Part shown: positions 8,837 to 15,989 of the stretch, one piece after another
Layout of the letters: each line of letters begins with the position of its first letter
Position numbering within the stretch: the first letter of the stretch is position 1
DNA from: Candidatus Barnesiella excrementigallinarum
GTDB taxonomy: Bacteria; Bacteroidota; Bacteroidia; Bacteroidales; Barnesiellaceae
Direction of reading: 5' to 3'
DNA length: 64,000 bases
Assembly: GCA_019114445.1 (NCBI GenBank)
Contig: DXFL01000030.1
Coordinates: 1-64,000 of the forward strand
Program-made: the position numbers and the translations under genes
The notes under the pieces: model-generated
Database searches by the model: none
The model's input: only the letters and a program-made list of their open reading frames with translations
Told to the model about the DNA's origin: nothing

Positions 8837-9413
8837 AACGAAAATCCTTTTAAACGGACTTATCAAAGAGAACCCCACCTTCGTACTGCTGCTGGGTATG
8901 TGCCCCACATTGGGAACCACCACCTCGGCTATGGGCGGTTTGGGTATGGGACTTTCCACGCTGTTTGTACTCATTTGCTCCAACGTAGTAATCTCGATGA
9001 CCAAAAGTATCATACCCGACAAAGTGCGAATACCAGCATTCATCGTCATTATCGCTACCTTTGTAACCATTTTGCAACTCTGTATGCAAGCCTATCTTCC
9101 CGAATTATACGAAACTCTGGGACTTTTCATTCCCTTGATTGTAGTCAACTGCATTCTGTTGGGACGAGCCGAGGCTTTCGCCGCCAAACACACGCCGGCC
9201 GAATCGTTCTTCGACGGACTCGGTATCGGGTTAGGCTTTACCTTCGCACTCACCCTGCTGGGATGTGTACGCGAGTTTTTGGGAACGGGGCATCTCTTCG
9301 GAGTAGCCGTCTATCCCGAAGAATACGGCTCGCTCGTCTTCATACTTGCCCCCGGCGCCTTTATCGCTTTGGGATTTTTAATCGCCATTATCCACGCACT
9401 TAAAACACGATAA
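8829..9413 (+). CDS. rnfE: Rnf complex subunit E
   Basis: This 194-residue integral membrane subunit has six hydrophobic segments and the conserved half-helix sequences LLGMCPTLGTTTS (near 19-31) and LLGCVREFLGTG (near 141). In Rnf/Nqr these lie at the membrane centre and help bind an Fe-S centre between RnfA and RnfE. The cysteines in both half-helices are present. It overlaps rnfG by 8 bases and ends 2 bases before rnfA, so its stoichiometric expression with the rest of the complex is expected. Confidence 0.94.
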   Translation: MNKTKILLNGLIKENPTFVLLLGMCPTLGTTTSAMGGLGMGLSTLFVLICSNVVISMTKSIIPDKVRIPAFIVIIATFVTILQLCMQAYLPELYETLGLFIPLIVVNCILLGRAEAFAAKHTPAESFFDGLGIGLGFTFALTLLGCVREFLGTGHLFGVAVYPEEYGSLVFILAPGAFIALGFLIAIIHALKTR

Positions 9414-9415
9414 CC

Positions 9416-9997
9416 ATGCTCACATACATTTCGATATTCGTTACCGCCATCTTCGTCAACAACATTGTGCTGTCGCAATTCTTAGGGATATGCCCCTTCC
9501 TCGGCGTCTCCAAACGCATTGATTCGGCATTGGGCATGGGGGCAGCCGTAACATTCGTCATGACCATAGCGACAATCGTCACCTATCTGTTGCAAACCTA
9601 TCTGTTAATGCCTTTGCAACTCGACTATATGCAAACCATTGTTTTCATATTGGTTATTGCCGCATTGGTGCAGCTGCTCGAAATCATCATGAAAAAAATT
9701 GCCCCCTCCCTCTACCAAGCTTTGGGGGTATTCCTACCCCTCATTACCACAAACTGTACCATATTGGGAGTGGCCATCATCGTGATTCAAAAAAACATGA
9801 CCCTGCTCGAATCTACCGCCTATGCCATATCCACTGCACTGGGGTTCACCCTTGCCCTCGTTATCTTTGCCGGTATGCGCGAACAAATGAGCCTCGCCCG
9901 TATTCCCAAAGCCATGCAGGGCACTCCCATCGCCCTTGTCGCTGCCGGACTACTGGCTATGGCCTTCATGGGATTTTCGGGAATAAAAATAGGATAA
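9416..9997 (+). CDS. rnfA: Rnf complex subunit A
   Basis: RnfA is the pseudo-symmetric partner of RnfE. The 193-residue protein has six membrane segments with LSQFLGICPFLGVSK near residues 19-33 and TTNCTILGVAI near 106-116. Each carries the conserved cysteine proposed to hold the membrane Fe-S centre. It is the last gene of the operon. About 130 bases downstream lies a hairpin terminator. Confidence 0.94.
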   Translation: MLTYISIFVTAIFVNNIVLSQFLGICPFLGVSKRIDSALGMGAAVTFVMTIATIVTYLLQTYLLMPLQLDYMQTIVFILVIAALVQLLEIIMKKIAPSLYQALGVFLPLITTNCTILGVAIIVIQKNMTLLESTAYAISTALGFTLALVIFAGMREQMSLARIPKAMQGTPIALVAAGLLAMAFMGFSGIKIG

Positions 9998-10130
9998 GTA
10001 TCAAATTGTAAGCGACACAACTGTTAAACTTATGTTATAAAACATAATACATTAAAAACATAACATTTTATTACATTTCATTACTGTTTTTAATTCAAGT
10101 ATTGGCTTAAAAGTCAATCGTTTATAGAGG
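9998..10130. other. AT-rich intergenic segment with a perfect dyad after rnfA
   Basis: No coding potential is seen here. Bases 10030-10047 form the dyad TTATGTT-ATAA-AACATAA, and related half-sites (AACATAA near 10057) follow. This could be a DNA-binding-protein site or an mRNA 3' hairpin. No regulator can be assigned. Confidence 0.4.
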
Positions 10131-10163
10131 TAGGTAGTTTCACAAAAAAACTACCTATTTTAC
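10131..10163 (+). terminator. Rho-independent terminator of the rnf operon
   Basis: TAGGTAGTTT (10131-10140) pairs with AAACTACCTA (10148-10157) across a short A-rich loop, followed by TTTT. Confidence 0.75.
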
Positions 10164-10186
10164 TATCAATTTAAAAATATATTTTG

Positions 10187-10194
10187 TATATTTG
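10187..10194 (+). promoter_or_regulatory. Bacteroidetes -7 promoter element (TATATTTG) for the 2-oxoacid oxidoreductase operon
   Basis: TATATTTG matches TAnnTTTG exactly. It lies 22 bases before the first ATG at 10216, so the 5' leader would be only about 15 bases. Confidence 0.7.
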
Positions 10195-10215
10195 TGGTAC
10201 TAAAAACAATATCCT

Positions 10216-10443
10216 ATGGCTAATATTAAAGGTGCTGTTGTCGTTAACAAAGAACGTTGTAAAGGGTGTGAGTTGTGTGTAGTCGCCTGCCCGTGTCAAG
10301 TTTTGGCATTACAACCGACCGAAGTAAACGACAAAGGTTATCATTATGCTTTTATGCAAAATCCCGACGCGTGTATCGGCTGTGCAAGTTGTGGTCTCGT
10401 ATGCCCCGACGGGTGTATTACGGTATATAAAGTAAAATTATAA
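10216..10443 (+). CDS. 2-oxoacid:ferredoxin oxidoreductase delta subunit (2x[4Fe-4S])
   Basis: This 75-residue ferredoxin-like protein carries two CxxCxxCxxxC motifs, CKGCELCVVACP near residue 15 and CIGCASCGLVCP near 54. It is the electron-transfer subunit of the Kor/Vor type of four-subunit 2-oxoacid oxidoreductase, passing electrons from the thiamine diphosphate subunit towards soluble ferredoxin. It is the first gene of the operon, 27 bases before the alpha subunit. Automatic annotation often calls it just '4Fe-4S binding protein'. Confidence 0.88.
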   Translation: MANIKGAVVVNKERCKGCELCVVACPCQVLALQPTEVNDKGYHYAFMQNPDACIGCASCGLVCPDGCITVYKVKL

Positions 10444-10470
10444 CCGGTTTAACTCGATAAATTGTTAATT

Positions 10471-11550
10471 ATGAAAGAAGATATAAAACTGATGAAGGGT
10501 AACGAAGCGATAGCGCACGCCGCTATACGCTATGGAGCCGATGGGTACTTCGGGTACCCCATCACCCCTCAATCGGAAGTGATGGAAACGCTCATGGAAG
10601 AAGAGCCCTGGAAAACGACCGGTATGGTAGTATTGCAAGCCGAAAGCGAAGTCGCTGCTATTAATATGGTATATGGCGGAGCCAGCTGCGGTAAAGCGGT
10701 GATGACATCGTCGTCCAGCCCCGGTGTCAGCCTCAAACAAGAGGGTATCTCTTATTTGGCCGGTGCCGAATTGCCCTGCTTGATTGTCAATGTCATGCGT
10801 GGCGGCCCGGGATTAGGAACCATACAACCCAGCCAAGCCGACTATTTCCAAGCAACAAAAGGTGGCGGTCACGGCGACTACCACTTGATTACGCTGGCTC
10901 CGGCCTCGGTACAAGAGATGGCCGATTTTGTAGCGTTAGGTTTCGACCTCGCTTTCAAATACCGCAATCCAGCCATCATCTTAGCCGATGGAATCATCGG
11001 ACAAATGATGGAAAAGGTAGTGTTGCCTCCCTTCCGCAAACGTCGTACCGAGGAAGAAATAAGGGAGCAAAATCCGTGGGCCACATTAGGAAAGCCCAAA
11101 AATCGCAAACGCAATGTAGTCACCTCGCTCGAACTCGACCCGGCCATTATGGAACAGAACAACATTCGTTTCCAAGCCACCTACAAACGCATTACCGAGA
11201 ACGAAATCCGTTTCGAGGAGATCAATTGCGAAAACGCCGATTACTTGATTGTCGCCTTCGGGTCCATGTCGAGAATCTGCCAAAAAACCATTGAGCTGGC
11301 TGCCGAAGAAGGCATAAAAATAGGGTTGCTCCGCCCCATTACCTTGTGGCCCTTCCCTTCGGAAGCAATTGCCAAACACGCCAATCATGTAAAAGGGATA
11401 CTCTCGGCCGAATTGAATGCCGGTCAAATGGTAGAAGATGTACGGTTGGCCGTGAACGGAAAAGTGCAAGTCGAGCACTTCGGGCGATTGGGCGGTATTG
11501 TCCCCACTCCCGACGAAGTACTCAACGCACTGAAAGAAAAATTAATGTAA
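10471..11550 (+). CDS. vorB: 2-oxoacid:ferredoxin oxidoreductase alpha subunit (VorB/KorA type)
   Basis: The 359-residue protein is the alpha subunit of a 2-oxoacid:ferredoxin oxidoreductase, which oxidatively decarboxylates a 2-oxoacid to its acyl-CoA with ferredoxin as acceptor. The N-terminal pyrimidine-binding transketolase-like domain has KGNEAIAHAAIRYGADGYFGYPITPQ-type sequence at residues 8-33 and an AESEVAAINMVYGGASCGK segment near 52-71. A C-terminal transketolase-like domain follows from about 250. I chose the ATG at 10471 over a TTG at 10462. Best candidates for the substrate are branched-chain 2-oxoacids (VorB) or 2-oxoglutarate (KorA). Sequence reading cannot separate them. Confidence 0.87.
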   Translation: MKEDIKLMKGNEAIAHAAIRYGADGYFGYPITPQSEVMETLMEEEPWKTTGMVVLQAESEVAAINMVYGGASCGKAVMTSSSSPGVSLKQEGISYLAGAELPCLIVNVMRGGPGLGTIQPSQADYFQATKGGGHGDYHLITLAPASVQEMADFVALGFDLAFKYRNPAIILADGIIGQMMEKVVLPPFRKRRTEEEIREQNPWATLGKPKNRKRNVVTSLELDPAIMEQNNIRFQATYKRITENEIRFEEINCENADYLIVAFGSMSRICQKTIELAAEEGIKIGLLRPITLWPFPSEAIAKHANHVKGILSAELNAGQMVEDVRLAVNGKVQVEHFGRLGGIVPTPDEVLNALKEKLM

Positions 11551-11579
11551 ATACCCGAACCATTGGTTCATAATTTTTT

Positions 11580-12347
11580 ATGCACATGGATATCAACGAA
11601 ATGATAAAGCCCGAAAATTTGGTTTATACGAAACCTCGGCTGATGAACGATAATCCAATGCACTACTGTCCGGGGTGCAGCCACGGCGTAGTACATAAAC
11701 TCATTGCCGAAGTGATCGACGAAATGGGTATTGAAGAAGAAACGATAGGTATCGCACCCGTAGGCTGTGCCGTATTTGCCTATAACTATCTCGACATCGA
11801 CTGGATAGAAGCCGCCCACGGTCGGGCTCCCGCTATTGCCACAGCCGTCAAACGGCTCAATCCCAAGAAAATGGTATTCACCTATCAGGGCGACGGCGAT
11901 TTGGCTGCCATAGGAACTGCCGAAACCATTCACGCCTGCAACCGGGGTGAGAACATCGTCATCATTTTCATCAACAACGGTATATACGGAATGACCGGCG
12001 GACAAATGGCTCCCACCACACTCGAAGGCATGAAAACATCGACCTGCCCCTACGGACGTAATGTGGCCCTCAACGGCTATCCCCTGCGTATTGCCGAACT
12101 GGTGGAACGCGTGGACGGCACGTGCTATGTAACCCGCCAAAGCGTACACACTCCGGCCTCTATCCGCAAAGCGAAAAAAGCCATACGACTGGCTTTCGAA
12201 AATGCCATGGCAGGCAAAGGCACCTCGATGGTCGAAATCGTATCGACCTGTAATTCGGGGTGGAAAATGTCTCCTGTAAAAGCCAACCAATGGATGGAAG
12301 AAAATATGTTTGCCAAATATCCGATGGGAGACCTCAAAAACGTATAA
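11580..12347 (+). CDS. 2-oxoacid:ferredoxin oxidoreductase beta subunit (thiamine diphosphate-binding)
   Basis: This 255-residue subunit holds the thiamine diphosphate cofactor. CPGCSHG is near residue 27, GDGDLAAIGTAETIHACNR (the metal and ThDP diphosphate-binding GDG motif) is near 103-121, and NNGIYGMTGGQMAPTT is near 130-145. A second ATG two codons in (11586) is possible. It lies between alpha and gamma subunits with short gaps, as in Kor/Vor operons of Bacteroidetes. Confidence 0.9.
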   Translation: MHMDINEMIKPENLVYTKPRLMNDNPMHYCPGCSHGVVHKLIAEVIDEMGIEEETIGIAPVGCAVFAYNYLDIDWIEAAHGRAPAIATAVKRLNPKKMVFTYQGDGDLAAIGTAETIHACNRGENIVIIFINNGIYGMTGGQMAPTTLEGMKTSTCPYGRNVALNGYPLRIAELVERVDGTCYVTRQSVHTPASIRKAKKAIRLAFENAMAGKGTSMVEIVSTCNSGWKMSPVKANQWMEENMFAKYPMGDLKNV

Positions 12348-12366
12348 ACCAAAAAACTACGGACTC

Positions 12367-12909
12367 ATGAAAGAAGAAATTATCATAGCAGGATTTGGCG
12401 GACAAGGCGTCCTCTCGATGGGAAAGATTCTCGCCTACTCCGGTCTGATGGAAGATAAAGAGGTCACGTGGATGCCGTCATACGGGCCCGAACAACGTGG
12501 CGGAACGGCCAATGTGACCGTCATACTGAGCGACGAACGTATCAGCTCCCCGGTATTGAACGCTTTCGACGTGGCCGTCATTCTCAACCAACCTTCGCTC
12601 GAAAAATTCGAAAACAAGGTAAAACCGGGCGGGATCCTTATCTACGACGGATACGGAATACATCACCCCCCTACGCGTACCGATATTAAAGTGTATCGAA
12701 TCAACGCTATGGAGGCCGCTATCGAAATGAACAACACCAAAGCTCTGAACATGATTGTGTTGGGCGGACTGCTGAAACTAAAACCGATGGTAAGTATGGA
12801 AAACGTACTGAAAGGCTTGAAAAAATCGCTGCCCGAACGCCATCACCACCTCATTCCGCTAAACGAACAAGCGATCTTGAAAGGTATGGAAATTATCGAA
12901 AAAGCATAA
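12367..12909 (+). CDS. 2-oxoacid:ferredoxin oxidoreductase gamma subunit
   Basis: This 180-residue protein is the CoA-side gamma subunit of the 2-oxoacid oxidoreductase. It opens with the family motif IIIAGFGGQGVLSMGKILAY and carries the SYGPEQRGGTANVTVI segment near 42-57. I used the ATG at 12367 because the family begins there. An earlier in-frame ATG would overlap the beta subunit and add unrelated residues. It is the last gene before a strong terminator. Confidence 0.9.
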   Translation: MKEEIIIAGFGGQGVLSMGKILAYSGLMEDKEVTWMPSYGPEQRGGTANVTVILSDERISSPVLNAFDVAVILNQPSLEKFENKVKPGGILIYDGYGIHHPPTRTDIKVYRINAMEAAIEMNNTKALNMIVLGGLLKLKPMVSMENVLKGLKKSLPERHHHLIPLNEQAILKGMEIIEKA

Positions 12910-12933
12910 TCGCCCAAAGATTAGACTATCAAG

Positions 12934-12982
12934 AATCGGGTAAGAGAAAATTTATTTTTTCTTGCCCGATTTCATTTTTTTT
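12934..12982 (+). terminator. Rho-independent terminator of the 2-oxoacid oxidoreductase operon
   Basis: AATCGGGTAAGA (12934-12945) pairs, with a wobble, with TCTTGCCCGATT (12960-12971). TTCATTTTTTTT follows. Confidence 0.8.
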
Positions 12983-13007
12983 GTAACATTTTTCCCTCTT
13001 ATCCGTC
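12982..13007 (+). promoter_or_regulatory. Candidate ECF-sigma-type promoter in front of the DUF4252/sigma operon
   Basis: TGTAAC (12982-12987) and CGTC (13004-13007) are separated by 16 bases. This resembles promoters of ECF sigma factors, which often use an AAC-containing -35 and CGTC-like -10. No TAnnTTTG box was seen in this gap, and the operon encodes an ECF sigma, so autoregulation is plausible. This is inference from two short motifs. Confidence 0.4.
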
Positions 13008-13080
13008 TCTTATATGAAAACCGAAAGAAACGCGTCGCCTACGGGAAGAATAAAGAATTAAAAACAAAAAAATTCAACGT

Positions 13081-13536
13081 ATGAAAACGAAAAGCCTAAT
13101 CACCGCCATTGCATTACTCTACTGCTCCTTATCGGCTTTTGCAGGAAACAGTATCGACGATTTATCGAAATCTATTGCACAAATACCCCATGCGGAGCAC
13201 TTAAACGTCAACTCGCTGACCTTAGGGTTGATCAAACCCTTCGCCTCCGAATTGAAAGGAGTGAACAACGTGGAAATTCTCAACGCCGAAAATATATCGA
13301 ACAAAGATTATACCCGGCTCCAAACCCTGATTGCCCAATGCAATACCAGCGAATACGAAACATTGGTAAGCACCAACGACAATGACGAGATAGCCCGGAT
13401 ATTAATGAAAACCGAAAAAGAGAAAATCAGGGAAATGGTTATCATCTCGCTCGAAAAAGACGAAATAAGCCTGATTCGGATCAAAGGCAAAATAGACCCC
13501 AAACAGATGGAAGAACTGGTAAAAGATAAAAAATAG
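13081..13536 (+). CDS. Exported DUF4252 protein (first copy)
   Basis: The 151-residue protein has a clear signal peptide (MKTKSLITAIALLYCSLSAFA) and a body of the DUF4252 type. This is a small Bacteroidetes family of unknown function, often encoded beside an ECF sigma factor. The mature part alternates helix and strand and is rich in lysine, glutamate and isoleucine, with EEIVSLEKDEI-like strand sequences near the end. There are no cysteines in the mature part. It lies 8 bases upstream of the sigma factor gene and is paralogous in layout to the protein at 14542-15012, so the two exported proteins bracket the sigma/anti-sigma pair. Confidence 0.75.
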   Translation: MKTKSLITAIALLYCSLSAFAGNSIDDLSKSIAQIPHAEHLNVNSLTLGLIKPFASELKGVNNVEILNAENISNKDYTRLQTLIAQCNTSEYETLVSTNDNDEIARILMKTEKEKIREMVIISLEKDEISLIRIKGKIDPKQMEELVKDKK

Positions 13537-13544
13537 TTCAAGCG

Positions 13545-14042
13545 ATGACCCATCGAGAGTTTAAAACACGGTTCCTTCCGTGCCACGAGAAGATGTATCG
13601 CATAGCCTTTCGATATTTGGGGAATGAATATGATGCCGAAGATATGGTGCAGAACGCTTATCTGAAACTGTGGGAAAAACGGGACAGCCTCGAATCCATA
13701 GAAAACAACGAGGCTTATGCCCTCACCATCGTAAAGCATTTGTGCCTCGACAAACTCAGGCAGCCAACCGTTCAAACCGACAGCGAGGCAGCCTTGATAC
13801 AGGAATCCGAAACGGCACTGCAACCCGACGAAGCCTGTGCCCTCAAAGAAGAGATGGCAATTTTGCTAAACATTATCGGGCAACTGCCCGAACAACAACG
13901 CCGGGTTTTGGTTTTGAAACATTTCGAAGGACGAAACACCTACGAGATAGAGCAAGAAACCGGACTGAGCAATGCCAATGTCAGGGTTCTTCTCTCCCGA
14001 GCCAGAAAAAGTGTTAAAGAATTATTCATACAACGATTATGA
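13545..14042 (+). CDS. ECF RNA polymerase sigma factor
   Basis: The 165-residue protein has the two ECF domains. Region 2 spans residues about 8-72, with YRIAFRYLGNEYDAEDMVQNAYLKLWEK-type sequence including the DAEDMVQ core. Region 4 spans about 104-155, with LPEQQRRVLVLKHFEG and a helix-turn-helix ending in NVRVLLSRARK. It redirects RNA polymerase to a set of target promoters. The stop overlaps the next gene's ATG by 4 bases, as is usual for a sigma factor and its membrane anti-sigma partner. Confidence 0.92.
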   Translation: MTHREFKTRFLPCHEKMYRIAFRYLGNEYDAEDMVQNAYLKLWEKRDSLESIENNEAYALTIVKHLCLDKLRQPTVQTDSEAALIQESETALQPDEACALKEEMAILLNIIGQLPEQQRRVLVLKHFEGRNTYEIEQETGLSNANVRVLLSRARKSVKELFIQRL

Positions 14043-14539
14043 CGATACAGGAGTTACAAAAAAATATAATATTATTCTTCGAAGGCAAGCTGTCGGATTC
14101 CGAAGAACAAACCCTCAGAGAATATTTGGCGAGCCACGATGTTCCGCATGAGTTCAGCAACGATAAACGTGTCATTCTCGCCCTCGTCCCCGACCATTCG
14201 ATTACCATTCCCAACGGTATGGAAGAGCGTATGTCGGCATTCATAGACAACCTGCCCGATCGAGAACAGAAAAACCGACCGGCATTCGCCCCCGTTTGGC
14301 GATGGGTAAGCGGAATTGCCGCCGCTTTGATATTGGCATCGGCTGCCGGCCTCTACTTCACCCGCCAGCCTTCGAAACCCCAACTCACCGAACAGGAGAT
14401 ATATGCGTGTGCCGAGGCTCAACGGGCATTGCTCCTTGTCTCGCAAAAACTGAACAAAGGCATGGACCAATGGCAACAAGCCAATTACGAAATAGTAAAA
14501 ACTCAACGAATCATAAACAAATACTTTAAATACGAATAG
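14039..14539 (+). CDS. Membrane protein, probable anti-sigma factor
   Basis: This 166-residue protein has a cytoplasmic N-terminal part (about 1-85), one hydrophobic helix (about 88-107, VSGIAAALILASAAGLYF) and a periplasmic C-terminal part rich in glutamine and lysine with heptad-like spacing. I do not recognise a named family. Its position, overlapping the ECF sigma stop, and its topology (N-in, single-pass) fit an anti-sigma factor, though it lacks the FecR domain. Release of the sigma may depend on the flanking exported DUF4252 proteins, which is a guess from order alone. Confidence 0.6.
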   Translation: MTIQELQKNIILFFEGKLSDSEEQTLREYLASHDVPHEFSNDKRVILALVPDHSITIPNGMEERMSAFIDNLPDREQKNRPAFAPVWRWVSGIAAALILASAAGLYFTRQPSKPQLTEQEIYACAEAQRALLLVSQKLNKGMDQWQQANYEIVKTQRIINKYFKYE

Positions 14540-14541
14540 TC

Positions 14542-15012
14542 ATGAACCGAATCGTCTATATGCTTTTGCTGACCCTTACCGGGATTTTCTCGGCAAACGC
14601 CGAAAACAATATCTTCGAAAAATTTTCCAACGAGAAGAACGTCACTTACATCAACGTGTCGAAAACCATGTTGAATATGATGCCTAATGGACAGTTAGAT
14701 TTGGAAATACTCGATCTCAAAAGTATCATCAACGAACTCGACCGCATTCAAATTCTCACTTGCGAAGAGAATAAATCTTTGATTCCTCAAATACGAAAAG
14801 AGTGCGACATATTCAAGAAAGCACCCTACGAAGTACTGATGAAAGTGAACGACAGCGGCGAGGCAGTTATAATCTATATCCTCCCACAATCCGAAGGTAA
14901 AATCAAAGAGTTGGTCATGTCGGTCGACGACAATGGCAATGAGTTTGTGCTCATACAACTGTCGGGAAACATCTCCATCGACAAGCTGCAAAATCTCACT
15001 AAAAATATGTAA
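14542..15012 (+). CDS. Exported DUF4252 protein (second copy)
   Basis: The 156-residue protein has a signal peptide (MNRIVYMLLLTLTGIFSANA) and the DUF4252 layout of the protein at 13081-13536. Shared elements are a short FEKFSNEKNVTYINVSKTML-type start, an internal ILTCEEN segment and a lysine-rich end after a hydrophobic strand (EFVLIQLSGNIS). It starts 2 bases after the anti-sigma stop, so it is almost certainly part of the same mRNA. Function is unknown. Location outside the cytoplasm is predicted from the signal peptide. Confidence 0.72.
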   Translation: MNRIVYMLLLTLTGIFSANAENNIFEKFSNEKNVTYINVSKTMLNMMPNGQLDLEILDLKSIINELDRIQILTCEENKSLIPQIRKECDIFKKAPYEVLMKVNDSGEAVIIYILPQSEGKIKELVMSVDDNGNEFVLIQLSGNISIDKLQNLTKNM

Positions 15013-15045
15013 CGGAATAGAGAAGTAGCACCTCTCATTCATGCG

Positions 15046-15090
15046 AACGAAGCGGTTGCCGGGGATTCCCGATCAACTGCTTCGTTTTTT
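15046..15090 (+). terminator. Terminator between convergent units
   Basis: AACGAAGCGGTTG (15046-15058) pairs, with one wobble, with CAACTGCTTCGTT (15074-15086), followed by TTTT. It ends the sigma operon. The same hairpin may also act on the converging minus-strand unit. Confidence 0.75.
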
Positions 15091-15114
15091 CCCACGCCAT
15101 ACTATTATTCTTTC

Positions 15115-15705
15115 TCAATAACACAAACCTATCAGATACCGGCAAAGAATATCACCCACAAAAGCGCCCAAGATAAAGACAATCCACAAATTGCGTCCCC
15201 TCAAATTACAGGAAATGGCAATAGCCCGAAAAATCCAATACAGCACCCAAATGGACATAAGTAACCCTACCGCTCCTATCCACACGACCGAAAGAATCCA
15301 ACCCGTGTCGGAGAGTAGTTGCTCGACAGCCTGCAACGACTGTATTGTAACAACCTCGCGTACCGGAGGCAAAGCCATACACAGCGAAAGCAACACAAAA
15401 GGCAGTTGAGCAAAAGCCACGGTACCCAATACATCGACAGGACGGACATGAGAACGGCTGAGAAACAAACTCGATATATAAATCAACACCGACGGTACCA
15501 ACCAAACGGCCAAATGTTCCACCACAAAGCACCACCAAGCCTCATTAGGCGCACCGCCATAGTGCAACAGCCCATGAAAATGGATACAGCCCCAATAGGC
15601 GATCGCCGTCGACACAACCATACCCGCTACGCCCCACACGAGCGAAGTATAACCTGCAACCCTGTAAAACGGATTTTTTATGAATTTCAACACCTCGTTC
15701 ATCAT
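15115..15705 (-). CDS. Yip1-like multi-pass membrane protein
   Basis: The 196-residue protein has five hydrophobic segments and opens with a cytoplasmic stretch ending in IKNPFYRVAGYTSLVWG. This fits Yip1/YIF1-domain bacterial membrane proteins of unknown function. It is the last gene of a three-gene minus-strand operon. Its start overlaps the DUF2089 gene stop by 4 bases. The tight coupling with a DNA-binding-like protein and a hydrolase suggests a regulated membrane or envelope role, but no substrate can be inferred. Confidence 0.6.
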   Translation of the reverse strand: MMNEVLKFIKNPFYRVAGYTSLVWGVAGMVVSTAIAYWGCIHFHGLLHYGGAPNEAWWCFVVEHLAVWLVPSVLIYISSLFLSRSHVRPVDVLGTVAFAQLPFVLLSLCMALPPVREVVTIQSLQAVEQLLSDTGWILSVVWIGAVGLLMSIWVLYWIFRAIAISCNLRGRNLWIVFILGAFVGDILCRYLIGLCY

Positions 15706-15989
15706 TTTTCCATGTTATTCAATTTATCGATCAAATCGTCCAAATAATTCCGCACCGTAGGATAGCTCACCCCCATCTTTTTAGCCATATCTTTGAGGCT
15801 TCCGCTCGCCTTGACAAATTCGAGCATAAAGTGCTGTTCCTCTTCGGTAAGACTGGTGAGTGCAGGAAGATCAAACTCGCCCGACACCTCGGTACCGCAA
15901 CGCGCACAAACCATCTTCGACACTTTAAGCGCAGCATCGCAAGCCGGGCATCGCAGCGGCAATCTCTTTTTCGTCTCAGTATTCGTCAT
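15702..15989 (-). CDS. DUF2089 family zinc-ribbon/HTH protein
   Basis: This 95-residue protein has an N-terminal zinc ribbon (CPACDAALKVSKMVCARC, residues about 15-32) and a C-terminal helix-turn-helix-like segment (SLKDMAKKMGVSYPTVRNYLDDLIDKL, about 66-92). This is the DUF2089 architecture. Members are presumed small transcription regulators. It overlaps both neighbours by 4 bases, so it is co-translated with them and may regulate its own operon. Confidence 0.75.
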   Translation of the reverse strand: MTNTETKKRLPLRCPACDAALKVSKMVCARCGTEVSGEFDLPALTSLTEEEQHFMLEFVKASGSLKDMAKKMGVSYPTVRNYLDDLIDKLNNMEK

